Shown piece after piece: positions 1 to 7,068 of a stretch of DNA of 22,181 nt. The notes below the pieces were generated by a model. It was not told the DNA's origin and did not search any database. It saw only the letters and a program-made list of their open reading frames with translations. Each line of letters starts with the position of its first letter. The first letter of the stretch is position 1. The position numbers were made by a program, and so were the translations under genes. Source of the stretch: a virus. The stretch covers positions 1 through 22,181 of the IMG/VR virus record IMGVR_UViG_3300006128_000072. One strand, 5' to 3'.

Positions 1-129
1 AATGTTACATTTATTTCCGCCCGCCCAGGAGAAGCAAAAGAAACACTTTCTGATACAAATAAAATTAAAACACAAATGGGCTGGGAGCCAAAAGTAAATC
101 TTCAAGATTGGATTAAATCCCATCAATAA
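1..129 (+). CDS. NAD-dependent nucleotide-sugar epimerase/dehydratase, C-terminal 42 residues (5' end outside window)
   Basis: Frame 1 is open from the first base to a TAA at 127-129 and encodes 42 residues. They contain RPGEAKETLSDTNKI followed by MGWEPKVNLQDWI. In short-chain-dehydrogenase sugar epimerases (GalE/WbpP and GDP-mannose dehydratase relatives) the C-terminus usually reads RPGEA-x-x-(T/S)-x-A-D-x-x-K-(A/I), then LGW-x-P-x-V-x-L-x-x-G-(I/L). This is the substrate-side C-terminal lobe; the Rossmann fold and the YxxxK catalytic pair must lie upstream of the window. Such enzymes interconvert NDP-sugars in the cytoplasm. It precedes a glycosidase-like gene, which supports a sugar-related module. 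The exact substrate cannot be told from this fragment. Confidence 0.75.
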   Translation, partial: NVTFISARPGEAKETLSDTNKIKTQMGWEPKVNLQDWIKSHQ

Positions 130-183
130 TTAAGATGGATACAGATTTGTGGGTTTTGGGTGGAGACCTTTCTTCTTAAAATA

Positions 184-212
184 TTTACAAAACCTATCTG
201 ATAGGATATAAT
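184..212 (+). promoter_or_regulatory. sigma70-type promoter, leaderless arrangement
   Basis: TTTACA at 184-189 (5 of 6 to TTGACA) lies 17 bp before a perfect TATAAT at 207-212. The ATG of the next gene is at 219, only 6 bases after the -10, so transcription should begin at or next to the A of the start codon. No SD fits between them. The 77 bases from 130 to 206 hold no gene, and I see no convincing terminator there. Confidence 0.75.
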
Positions 213-218
213 AAAAAA

Positions 219-1229
219 ATGAACCTTGTTCAAAAAGCTATTGAATCTGGTGGATCAATTACCCCACTAATAATTCCCGCAGACGTATTTCCTGGGACGG
301 GTTTAATGAATGCTTCAGTTTTTAAAGACGATGACGGTCAAATACTATGCATTATTAGACATATAAATTACACCTTATACCATTCAGAAAATAATAAAAA
401 TTTTCCTTCAGTTTGGGGACCACTAGCGTATCTTCATCCAGAAAAAGATATGAATTTAAGAACTACCAACTATTTATGCCGTCTAGATGATGACTTTAAC
501 GTTGTTGATTCTACAAAAATAGATACAAGTATTTTAGATATTTTGCCAGTTTGGGAGTTTGTTGGCTTAGAAGATGCCAGATTAGTTAAATGGGATAATA
601 AATATTATGCAATAGGTGTTCGCAGAGATGTAAAGTCAAATGGCGAAGGTAGAATGGAATTATCTGAAATAGAGTTAGATAAAGAAAAATGGACTGCTAA
701 AGAAATATCAAGAATTAGAATACCATCTCCAATTGATCAAAATTCATATTGTGAAAAAAATTGGATGCCAATAATTGATAAACCATATCATTTTATTAAA
801 TGGACATCTCCAACCGAAGTTGTTAAAACATATCCAGAATTACCCGAAAGATGTGAACAAGTTTTTAAAAGTAATTCAAAACCTTTTTCAATAGATCAAA
901 GAGGCGGGACACAATTAATTCCTTACGGCAATAATTATATAGCTATAACACATGAAGTAAATTTATTTAATAATTATTTAAATCAAAAAGATGGAAAATA
1001 TCGTCATAGATTGTGTGTTTGGGATAAAGATTTTAATTTAATAGGAATTTCACCTGAAAGTTTTTCATTTATGGATGCAGATATTGAATTTGCAGTTGGA
1101 ATGACTTTTGTCAATAGCGATTTAATTATATCTTTTGGTTTTCAAGATAATGCAGCATTTGTATTAAAAGTTCCAAGAAATGTTATATCGGAAATGTTTG
1201 ATGAGGCTATAAAATATGAATTCAATTAA
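219..1229 (+). CDS. GH130-like five-bladed beta-propeller protein (glycosidase/phosphorylase family)
   Basis: The protein has 336 residues. Visible family-type motifs are GLEDARLV at 116-123 followed by KYYAIGVRRD, EKNWMPI at 179-185, RGGTQLIP at 228-235, ITHEV at 243-247 and IEFAVGM at 289-295. The ED-(P/A)-R motif and the repeated short beta hairpins (about one per 60 residues) are typical of GH130 beta-mannoside phosphorylases and related propellers, which act on beta-mannosides or related glycans. There is no signal peptide or membrane segment, so it is probably cytoplasmic or part of the virion. The start is ATG 219, placed just after a TATAAT box. It overlaps the next gene by 14 bases. 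Enzymatic activity is not shown: the GH130 acid residues cannot be assigned with certainty, and a sugar-binding role is possible. Confidence 0.6.
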   Translation: MNLVQKAIESGGSITPLIIPADVFPGTGLMNASVFKDDDGQILCIIRHINYTLYHSENNKNFPSVWGPLAYLHPEKDMNLRTTNYLCRLDDDFNVVDSTKIDTSILDILPVWEFVGLEDARLVKWDNKYYAIGVRRDVKSNGEGRMELSEIELDKEKWTAKEISRIRIPSPIDQNSYCEKNWMPIIDKPYHFIKWTSPTEVVKTYPELPERCEQVFKSNSKPFSIDQRGGTQLIPYGNNYIAITHEVNLFNNYLNQKDGKYRHRLCVWDKDFNLIGISPESFSFMDADIEFAVGMTFVNSDLIISFGFQDNAAFVLKVPRNVISEMFDEAIKYEFN

Positions 1230-1779
1230 AAAAATTATTGAAGATAATTGTTCAAAAATTTTAGACCCAATAGTAAATTTTGATATAGCAAATGAATATG
1301 AATATTTAAATCAAACTGCATCTGCCATATCTTTTTATTTAAGAGCATCAGAATATGGATATGAAACAGAACCCATAATTACATATAATAGTTTGCTTAG
1401 AATTTCAATATGCCTTGATAAACAAGGAGAAAGACCAAATAGCGTAATAAATTCTTTATTACAAGCAATACAGTATATGCCAAATAAACCAGAAGCTTAT
1501 TTTTTGCTTTCAAGTTTTTATGAAAGGTTGGCCAGGTGGCAAGAATGCTATACCACCGCAGAGCTAGGGCTTATAAACTATAAAAGAGATCAAAAATTAC
1601 CCATAGGGGTAGACTACCCTGGACCAAATGTATTCTTTTTTGAAAAAGCCGTAAGCGGTTGGTGGTTAGGAAAAGAAAAAGAATCTTTAAAAATATTCAA
1701 TGATTTATTGGGTCAAGATTTACCTCCAAATTATATAGAGGCAATTAAATATAATTTAAAGGTAATGGGAGCAAAATAA
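1216..1779 (+). CDS. TPR-like helical repeat protein
   Basis: The 187-residue protein is made of helix pairs with TPR-like spacing. Examples are EYEYLNQTASAISFYLRASE near 27-46, SLLQAIQYMPNKPEAYFLLSSFYERLARW near 80-108 and SGWWLGKEKESLKIFNDLL near 146-164. The pattern of alanine, tyrosine and leucine positions with P at helix ends (PNKPEAY) is the tetratricopeptide signature. TPR proteins serve as binding platforms; similar short proteins occur beside glycosyltransferase and glycosidase genes. The 14-base overlap with the GH130-like gene indicates coupled translation and perhaps a joint role in sugar handling. No catalytic motif is visible. The overlap makes ATG 1216 the natural start. Confidence 0.55.
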   Translation: MNSIKKIIEDNCSKILDPIVNFDIANEYEYLNQTASAISFYLRASEYGYETEPIITYNSLLRISICLDKQGERPNSVINSLLQAIQYMPNKPEAYFLLSSFYERLARWQECYTTAELGLINYKRDQKLPIGVDYPGPNVFFFEKAVSGWWLGKEKESLKIFNDLLGQDLPPNYIEAIKYNLKVMGAK

Positions 1780-1798
1780 ATGCTTTTATTTATCAATT

Positions 1799-1807
1799 TG
1801 GTATACT
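1799..1807 (+). promoter_or_regulatory. extended -10 promoter for the fibre gene
   Basis: TGGTATACT at 1799-1807 is a TGN-extended -10 (TATACT, 5 of 6 to consensus). The ATG of the collagen-like gene is at 1816, 8 bases after the box, so the mRNA would be leaderless or nearly so. No good -35 lies 16-18 bp upstream, which an extended -10 can tolerate. A possible AGGAT SD abuts the ATG. Confidence 0.55.
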
Positions 1808-1815
1808 TATAGGAT

Positions 1816-3099
1816 ATGAGCCTGCAAACTACCAAGGGTTTTAATTACCCCGAATATACAGATACACCAGATGTCCCAAGAGACATCTTTGCCTTGGCTT
1901 CAGAAATTGATAATTATTTAACAACCAATAGAGGTCCACAAGGTATTCAAGGTGTACAAGGTTTGCAAGGTATTCAAGGTGTATGGGGTTTGCAAGGTTT
2001 GCAAGGAACACAAGGAACACAAGGTGTTCAAGGAACACAAGGTTTACAGGGTTTACAAGGAACGCAAGGTTTACAAGGAACACAAGGATCACAAGGTTTA
2101 CAAGGAACGCAAGGCGTTCAGGGTGTTCAAGGTTTACAAGGACTACAAGGTGTGCAAGGCACACAGGGCGTACAAGGCGTTCAAGGTTTACAGGGAATAC
2201 AAGGATTAACGGGTCCAGCAGGTCCAGCAATTGCAATTACCCCAGTAGAAGCTGCAACAACAGGACCACTCTCTAATTCACCAACATATACGGCGGGAAC
2301 ACAAATAGGTGCTGATGGTGGATATGGATATCAATCTAAATTAACAGCAACAACATATGGTGCATTAACAATTGATGGATATACTCCGACATTTGAAGAT
2401 ATTAATGATAGAATTCTTGTTAAAAATCAAACAGATCCAAAACAAAACGGTATTTATAATTTAATTCAAGGTGACTCAACTCATTATTGGGTATTGACTC
2501 GTTCATCTGATTTTGATAACTATGGAACAATTGAAGTTCAAACTGGTGTATTTACAACAGTATACGGTGGAATAAATAATTTAAATTCAACATGGATGAT
2601 GAATAATCAAGATGGTTCAGGGGTTGATGAAGGAATAGTAATAGGAACAGACCCAATAACTTGGATAGCAACAAATGGAGTTGCAATTCAGGGTATTCAA
2701 GGTATTCAAGGACAAGCAATTCAAGGAATTCAAGGTATTCAAGGAACTAATGGAATACAAGGAGTTCAGGGAATTCAAGGTATTCAAGGAATCACAGGTT
2801 TGCAGGTACCAGTAGTTTCTAATGCAAAAACAAACAATTACACCATTACCTCATCTGATTATAATAAATTTTTACAGATGAATGGTTCTTATACATTTAC
2901 TGTAGATACATCTTTAAGTTCCGCCCCAACAGGAACACAAATAAATTTATTTGCTTTAACAACAGGAGTTTCAGTAGTATTTTCTGGAGTTACTGGATAC
3001 TACACTCCAGGTGCAAAATTAAGAGACCAATACTCTTTAGCAACTTTAGTTTGTATTGCAAGTAATGTTTGGGCTTTAACAGGAGATTTGAGTATATAA
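1816..3099 (+). CDS. collagen-like tail fibre / appendage protein
   Basis: The protein has 427 residues. Order: an N-terminal segment (1-39), 33 uninterrupted G-X-Y triplets (40-138), a globular beta-rich domain (about 139-289), a second G-rich collagen-like stretch (291-330), and a beta-rich C-terminal domain (331-427) of the kind that caps phage fibres. The Y position is nearly always Gln ([12 protein letters not shown]) and Pro occurs mainly in GPQ, GPA and GPA, so this is a Gln-type bacterial/phage collagen helix with little proline. Such helices form trimeric rods in phage fibres. Its stop codon overlaps the next gene's ATG (TAATG), so it is co-expressed with the Hint protein. Receptor binding is likely but inferred. 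Confidence 0.8.
   Translation: MSLQTTKGFNYPEYTDTPDVPRDIFALASEIDNYLTTNRGPQGIQGVQGLQGIQGVWGLQGLQGTQGTQGVQGTQGLQGLQGTQGLQGTQGSQGLQGTQGVQGVQGLQGLQGVQGTQGVQGVQGLQGIQGLTGPAGPAIAITPVEAATTGPLSNSPTYTAGTQIGADGGYGYQSKLTATTYGALTIDGYTPTFEDINDRILVKNQTDPKQNGIYNLIQGDSTHYWVLTRSSDFDNYGTIEVQTGVFTTVYGGINNLNSTWMMNNQDGSGVDEGIVIGTDPITWIATNGVAIQGIQGIQGQAIQGIQGIQGTNGIQGVQGIQGIQGITGLQVPVVSNAKTNNYTITSSDYNKFLQMNGSYTFTVDTSLSSAPTGTQINLFALTTGVSVVFSGVTGYYTPGAKLRDQYSLATLVCIASNVWALTGDLSI
1933..2229 (+). repeat. first collagen-like block, 33 Gly-X-Gln-type triplets
   Basis: The 9-base triplet units (typically GGT-TTA-CAA or GGT-GTT-CAA) run without a break, encoding residues 40-138 of the fibre. One triplet is GVW. The array is open in all three + frames and in one - frame, which generates spurious overlapping ORFs here. 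Confidence 0.85.
2686..2805 (+). repeat. second collagen-like block
   Basis: Units of GGT-ATT-CAA and GGA-ATT-CAA encode residues 291-330. The phase is interrupted by a GQAIQ and by a GTNGIQ unit. It is more homogeneous (mostly GIQ) than the first block, which suggests a separate or more recent expansion. Confidence 0.75.
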
Positions 3100-4415
3100 T
3101 GCCAATTTTAGGTTCAATAGCAGGAAGCGGTAAATTACCACCTAGCGCACCAACAATAGTTTCAGCCACAAATGTTGGGATAAATAGACCATTTAACAAT
3201 GGAGCAGCAGTAGTTACCTGGACAGCGGGAGTTCAAAGAAAATACCCAGATACATCTTATACAGTTACTTCTTTTCCAGGAAACTATAGCACTACTGTTT
3301 CAGCATCAAGTTTAACAGCAACAGTTCAAGGATTGCAATCTGGAGTAAATTATGTATTTACTGTAACAGCAAATAATCAAATAAGTTCTACTCCTTCATC
3401 AAGTTCTTCTTCTGTTTTTGTAACAACCGTTCCAGATGCCCCCGCAAAGCCAAGTTTATCAAGCCCAACAGCTGGACACGACACATTGTCTTGGGTAGCT
3501 CCAGATTCGGGCGGGTCAGCCATAACAGATTATTATTATTATCCAGATGGCGGAACTTATGTAGATGCTGGAAATGTAACATCTTTAGATATTACCGAAA
3601 CAATGGGTTCTGTAAATTATTTTCAAGTTTCTGCAATTAATGCAAATGGACAATCTTTATTGTCTCCAACATCAGATTCAGTAACCACAGCATTTAGCTT
3701 TGCACCATTTGGCTTCGCACCAGTCTTTAGCTTCGCACCAGTCTTTAGCTTCGCACCAGTCTTTAGCTTTGCACCAGTCTTTAGCTTTGCACCAGTCTTT
3801 AGCTTTGCACCAGTCTTTAGCTTTGCACCAGTCTTTAACTTTACACCATATGGATTTTCATCAGTATTTAATTTTACACCTTATTCATTTTTTAGCTTTT
3901 CATCTGGATACTCTGGGCCAAGATGTATACATGAAGATACTTTAATAAGAACATCTAACGGATTTGTAGCTGCAAAAGACATAAAAGTTGGAGATAAAGT
4001 TTTAAGTTTAGATATAAATGAAATTCCAGATAATGGTCCAAATGGAGAAACACAGTACGATTATACAGATTGGCAATCAGCAACACTTACATCTCAAGAT
4101 GGAATTCAAGAAACAACCGTCGTAAGCTCTATTTTATTAAATAAAGATGCAACCCTTTATTTTAATGAAAAGCAAGATAGTAAATTTAGTTTTGATCATC
4201 CTGTTTTTTGTAAAAAAGATGGAATGTATCAAATATTACAAGCTGCTCTTATTGAAGAGGGTGACATATTAATTAATATTTTAGATGACGGGTCTATATC
4301 TGAAGAAAAAGTTAATTCAATAGGTATAGTAGAAGGAACTCAAAATGTATATATGTTTGATATGGAACCACAAGACTGGTTTATCGCTGGCGGTTATTTA
4401 GTTCACAATAAATAA
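3099..4415 (+). CDS. fibronectin-III appendage protein with aromatic repeat stalk and C-terminal Hint self-processing domain
   Basis: The protein has 438 residues from ATG 3099, preceded by AGGAGAT at 3081-3087 and overlapping the previous stop (TAATG). Order: FN3 domain 1 (about 18-110), FN3 domain 2 (about 113-197), a low-complexity stalk of FAPVFS units (about 200-270), and a Hint domain from Cys276 to the end. The Hint domain shows block A (CIHEDTLIRTSNGFVAAKDI, then VGDKVLSLD), block B-type SFDHPVF with His367, and a C-terminal block ending in YLVHNK with His436-Asn437. Hint domains activate the preceding peptide bond as a thioester. Only Lys438 follows the Asn, so true splicing with a C-extein is excluded; N-terminal cleavage or transfer to a nucleophile is possible. 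It is probably a virion surface protein. A TTG 30 bases upstream is less likely as the start. Confidence 0.8.
   Translation: MPILGSIAGSGKLPPSAPTIVSATNVGINRPFNNGAAVVTWTAGVQRKYPDTSYTVTSFPGNYSTTVSASSLTATVQGLQSGVNYVFTVTANNQISSTPSSSSSSVFVTTVPDAPAKPSLSSPTAGHDTLSWVAPDSGGSAITDYYYYPDGGTYVDAGNVTSLDITETMGSVNYFQVSAINANGQSLLSPTSDSVTTAFSFAPFGFAPVFSFAPVFSFAPVFSFAPVFSFAPVFSFAPVFSFAPVFNFTPYGFSSVFNFTPYSFFSFSSGYSGPRCIHEDTLIRTSNGFVAAKDIKVGDKVLSLDINEIPDNGPNGETQYDYTDWQSATLTSQDGIQETTVVSSILLNKDATLYFNEKQDSKFSFDHPVFCKKDGMYQILQAALIEEGDILINILDDGSISEEKVNSIGIVEGTQNVYMFDMEPQDWFIAGGYLVHNK
3714..3839 (+). repeat. seven tandem 18-bp repeats (FAPVFS stalk)
   Basis: Seven in-frame copies of an 18-bp unit encode FAPVFS (the last is FAPVFN). 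Units 1-3 begin TTC and units 4-7 begin TTT; otherwise they are nearly identical. Degenerate copies flank them on both sides (FAPFG before; FTPYGF and FTPYSF after). The near-identity points to recent slippage, and copy changes would keep the reading frame. Confidence 0.9.
3924..4415 (+). other. Hint (intein/hedgehog-type) domain at the C-terminus
   Basis: This is the coding part for residues 276-438. Cys276 is the predicted nucleophile (after GYSGPR). S364-F365-D366-H367 corresponds to the TxxH block B. H436-N437 is the canonical terminal His-Asn, followed by one Lys. No homing endonuclease insert is present, since the domain is only about 163 residues, the size of bacterial intein-like domains. 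Confidence 0.75.
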
Positions 4416-4936
4416 TGACAACTCATATTAATACAAAATATTCTGATTTAAAAAATTTTGATCAGATTAAAAATGATTTATTAAAACCTTTACACTTATA
4501 TGCACAATACATTTCTCCAAAACCAACAGAGAAAAATGGGGTTTATACTCAATTGCTTTATGCAGAAATTTTAATAAATTTTTTAAATGATGATAAAATA
4601 AAATTAATCTCAAGAGCAGCAACCCAACAATTTAAATTAATTGATTTAGATAGCAACGAAGCTCCTTCAGATTGTTTTAAATCTAAGTATGCTTTTTATG
4701 TATCTTGGTTTATTGATAAAGATGTTGATGTTTTAATTAAACAATCATCTGATGCAATATGTATTCCAAATTCATTAAAGATAAATTTTAACAAAATATA
4801 TCAAGAACCCAGAAAAAAATTACAAGAAGTATGGGTTCCATTTTTTATAAAAAAAGAAAGTCAATACATAAAAAGCGATCATGGAAAACTTGATTTAAAC
4901 ATGCCTATATATGATATAATGATTTTAAATGGATAA
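4415..4936 (+). CDS. hypothetical protein, no recognised family
   Basis: The 173-residue protein starts at an ATG overlapping the previous stop (TAATG) and overlaps the next gene by 8 bases, so it is part of the same transcript. I recognise no family. It is Lys/Asp/Ile rich with mixed helix and strand character and has no signal peptide or membrane span. Notable segments are YTQLLYAEILINFLNDDKI near 44-62 and EVWVPFFIKKESQYI near 138-152. Its place between appendage and modification genes hints at an appendage-related or accessory role, which is only an inference from position. Confidence 0.5.
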   Translation: MTTHINTKYSDLKNFDQIKNDLLKPLHLYAQYISPKPTEKNGVYTQLLYAEILINFLNDDKIKLISRAATQQFKLIDLDSNEAPSDCFKSKYAFYVSWFIDKDVDVLIKQSSDAICIPNSLKINFNKIYQEPRKKLQEVWVPFFIKKESQYIKSDHGKLDLNMPIYDIMILNG

Positions 4937-5648
4937 AATAATAAAATTTTGGCCAGGAAATCCAGAAGAAAAGTCAGAACCACCCGTACCAGCTAGAACA
5001 ATAATACCTAAATGGTATAAAGATATAACTTTATATAATAGGTCTAATAGTCCAGCGGATGCAAAAATAATAAATTATGATCAGGGTGTTGATGGCTCAG
5101 CACTTTCTGTTAAAACTTGTGGACCATTTTATGATGCAATGTCAGCAGGATATCAATATGTTTTACCAGAAGATATTGCAGTTACAATTAATGAAAATGG
5201 AACACCATCAATAACCTGGGAATCTGAAAATTTTTTTATAAATAGATTACCAGATGTTGAAATACCAATACCTCCATTCTATCATCCAGTAGCTTTTTCA
5301 TTTAGAATGATATATGGAATAGAATTGCCAAAAGGAAGTTCAGTATTAGTAACTCAACCAATGAATAGATTTGATTTACCATTTTGGATACCTTCTGGAA
5401 TAGTAGATGCAGATACAAAATTTGCCCCGCTAGACATAAGGTTGTTTTTAAAAAGAGATTTTGAGGGGGTTGTTCCAAAAGGAACTCCAATAATGCAAGT
5501 TATACCCTTCACAAGAGAATCTTGGAAAATGGAAGTTGATAAGAATAAAGAAAACATAAGTGAAAGATTATGGTTTCATGAAAGAAGAAGAACATATCTG
5601 CATGGATGGTATCACAAACATGCCCAAGTTAAAAAGGAGTATAACTAA
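4929..5648 (+). CDS. DUF6065-like protein, copy A
   Basis: The protein has 239 residues. It is clearly paralogous to the gene at 8252-8977. Shared segments are P-(x)n-WYKD near 29-32, C-x-(P/S)-F-(Y/F)-D-x-M-(S/T)-AGY near 64-74, the LPKG motif, NR-x-(D/E)-LPF, and FEGVVPKGTPIMQVIPF followed by RESW near 178-199. I associate this pattern with the uncharacterised DUF6065 family found in phage and aquatic genomes; I cannot confirm this without a search. The C-terminal part (G-I-V-D ... K-G-T-P-x-M-Q-V-I-P-F) loosely recalls the beta-rich dUTPase/dCTP-deaminase C-terminal strands, but no catalytic set is seen. It overlaps the upstream gene by 8 bases and the downstream oxygenase by 1 base. The function is unknown. 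Confidence 0.55.
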   Translation: MDKIIKFWPGNPEEKSEPPVPARTIIPKWYKDITLYNRSNSPADAKIINYDQGVDGSALSVKTCGPFYDAMSAGYQYVLPEDIAVTINENGTPSITWESENFFINRLPDVEIPIPPFYHPVAFSFRMIYGIELPKGSSVLVTQPMNRFDLPFWIPSGIVDADTKFAPLDIRLFLKRDFEGVVPKGTPIMQVIPFTRESWKMEVDKNKENISERLWFHERRRTYLHGWYHKHAQVKKEYN

Positions 5649-6262
5649 TGAAAGATCATAAGTTTTTTGAAAAATATTTAAATAATGATTTAAGTCAACT
5701 GTCACAAGAGTTGCAAGAAAGATACGGTTGGATTGAACAGGCAAAAGTTGGAAATGTAACACCAATGAATGGTAAAGAATATTGGGTAGAGTCTGGAAGC
5801 ATGTCAACTGTTAAATGGAGACAATATAATGTTTTTCAATTTCACAGCGAAGGAATTTTTAATCTTTACAAAGGCATTTCAGATACTGTTAAGGAAGCAT
5901 GTAATTATTATGAACTTGACTTTAATGAACAAAAGTTTATGGTTCAGGGATGGTTTAATATAAATACATCAAAAGGTGGAAAGTTAGATTGGCATGATCA
6001 TGGAGAACCGTATGCACCAAATTTTCATGGCTATTATTGTGTAAATGCAGAGCCATCAATAACTCATTACCTTGTAAATGGAAAACAAATAGAAAATGTA
6101 AATAAAAATAACAGACTTATTGTTTCAGAAATGGGTCACAAACATGCCATGGGAGACTGGTCCTGGGAAGGACCAAGAATTACTGTTGCATATGACATTG
6201 TTCCTTTAAATAAATTGCCAAAAAATCCAGAAGCGGAACAACATTGGATACCACTACTCTAG
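5648..6262 (+). CDS. 2OG-Fe(II) oxygenase-like protein (PF13759-like)
   Basis: The protein has 204 residues. AAGGAG at 5634-5639 precedes ATG 5648. The double-stranded beta-helix core shows GKLDWHDHGEPYAP at 111-124 (His116, His118), then FHGYYCVNAEPS, then the distal GHKHAMG (His164/His166) and EGPRITVAYDI with Arg177, the expected 2-oxoglutarate-binding position. The H-x-H ... GYY-V-x-x-P ... H ... R-I-x-(V/I)-(A/S)-(Y/F) order is that of the putative 2OG-Fe(II) oxygenase family PF13759. The metal set is less canonical than in the two oxygenases downstream: either H-D-H or H118-G-E120 may bind iron. It would use O2 and 2-oxoglutarate to hydroxylate a substrate. The substrate is unknown, with a virion protein or sugar as candidates. 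Confidence 0.65.
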   Translation: MKDHKFFEKYLNNDLSQLSQELQERYGWIEQAKVGNVTPMNGKEYWVESGSMSTVKWRQYNVFQFHSEGIFNLYKGISDTVKEACNYYELDFNEQKFMVQGWFNINTSKGGKLDWHDHGEPYAPNFHGYYCVNAEPSITHYLVNGKQIENVNKNNRLIVSEMGHKHAMGDWSWEGPRITVAYDIVPLNKLPKNPEAEQHWIPLL

Positions 6263-7020
6263 AAAAAAAAATCAATATCATTTGTATTTCTTATAGAAAT
6301 AAAAATATAATTCAAACTATTTTAAATGCAATTGAAAATGCAGATAATCCCGAAAAATTAAAATTTTATATTTTAATTCAAGATAGTAATCAAAAAAAAA
6401 TAATTATACCAAATGCTGAAATTGAAGTATATTATTTAAATTGGGATTCTATGCAAGGGTTTTCTATTAATAGATTTAATTTAATAAAAAAAATTAAAAA
6501 TAATGAATATATACTTTCAATAGGACCCGAAACAAATTTTTTAAAAAGTTGGGACTCATATTTATTAAATAACTATCAAGACAATGTAATTACTGTTGAA
6601 GATGAAAAAGTAGATATAAATTGTATGTTCTTAAAAAAAGAAATAGTTAATATCTGTGGTTACCCTTTTTACTTAAAATTATTGGGAGAATCAGAAGATT
6701 TCTCAATTAGGTTATACTCTAACAATATAAAAATAGTTAAAGGAATTTCTGATTTTATAAAAAGTAAAAATTTGTTTCCATATGATTATTTAAGTTTTTC
6801 TCAAAGCCATAAATATTATGAAGTTGAAAATTTATTTAAATTTGGAAAAAATTCTTTTTGTGATTTATCAAAAAAGAATAATAAATTTATTGAATATTCA
6901 AATAAACATACATTAAAAAAAATACATCATCAAATGGATGACGTATTTTATGAAAGTACAGATTTTCCAAATTTAGATACAGATAGATTAAAGTTTGGAA
7001 AGGCAAAGTTCAAAGGATAA
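6244..7020 (+). CDS. GT-A glycosyltransferase, resembling GT60/PF11397 GlcNAc-transferases
   Basis: Up to 258 residues from TTG 6244, which overlaps the previous stop by 19 bases; no in-frame ATG exists nearby, so the start is uncertain. The N-terminus INIICISYRNKN is the first GT-A strand. QGFSINRFNLIKKI (71-84), then EYILSIGPETNFLKSWDSYL (88-107), then LLGESEDFSIRLYSNNIKIV (146-165) follow the order of GlcNAc-transferase family PF11397: x-G-x-x-x-A-R, (Y/I)-L-x-I-D-x-H-x-x-F-x-x-x-WD, and GE-x-x-x-x-x-RL. The DxH metal motif position reads G-P-E, which is unusual and may mean altered metal use or lost activity. GT60 enzymes attach GlcNAc to hydroxyproline or Ser/Thr, a telling partner for the adjacent oxygenases. 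The family assignment is by eye. Confidence 0.55.
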   Translation: MDTTTLEKKINIICISYRNKNIIQTILNAIENADNPEKLKFYILIQDSNQKKIIIPNAEIEVYYLNWDSMQGFSINRFNLIKKIKNNEYILSIGPETNFLKSWDSYLLNNYQDNVITVEDEKVDINCMFLKKEIVNICGYPFYLKLLGESEDFSIRLYSNNIKIVKGISDFIKSKNLFPYDYLSFSQSHKYYEVENLFKFGKNSFCDLSKKNNKFIEYSNKHTLKKIHHQMDDVFYESTDFPNLDTDRLKFGKAKFKG

Positions 7021-7033
7021 ATTTAAAAAAATG

Positions 7034-7042
7034 TGCTATAAT
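7034..7042 (+). promoter_or_regulatory. extended -10 promoter before the oxygenase pair
   Basis: TGCTATAAT at 7034-7042 is a TGN-extended perfect -10. No -35 stands at the usual distance. The ATG at 7069 is 26 bases further on, so this transcript has a short leader with a weak purine-rich SD (AGAAAGA). Confidence 0.6.
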
Positions 7043-7068
7043 CTATATATAACAGAAAGAATATAAAT

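Noticed and set aside
130-206. Possible terminator between the epimerase end and the GH130-like gene
   Set aside because: Only weak, short pairing is found around GGTGGAGACC, so no terminator is claimed.
1841-2236. Antisense and alternate-frame ORFs across the collagen repeats
   Set aside because: The 9-base repeat lacks stops in several frames, so long open frames arise by repetition; compositions are one-note and no start signals exist.
3069-3098. TTG start 10 codons upstream for the FN3-Hint protein
   Set aside because: ATG 3099 overlaps the previous stop as TAATG and has AGGAGAT at a good distance; the TTG has neither.
3714-3839. CRISPR-like look of regular repeats
   Set aside because: Units are contiguous without spacers and code in frame.
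3700-3945. +1-frame ORF over the FAPVFS repeats (HQSLAL units)
   Set aside because: It is a frame shadow of the 18-bp repeat inside the FN3-Hint gene.
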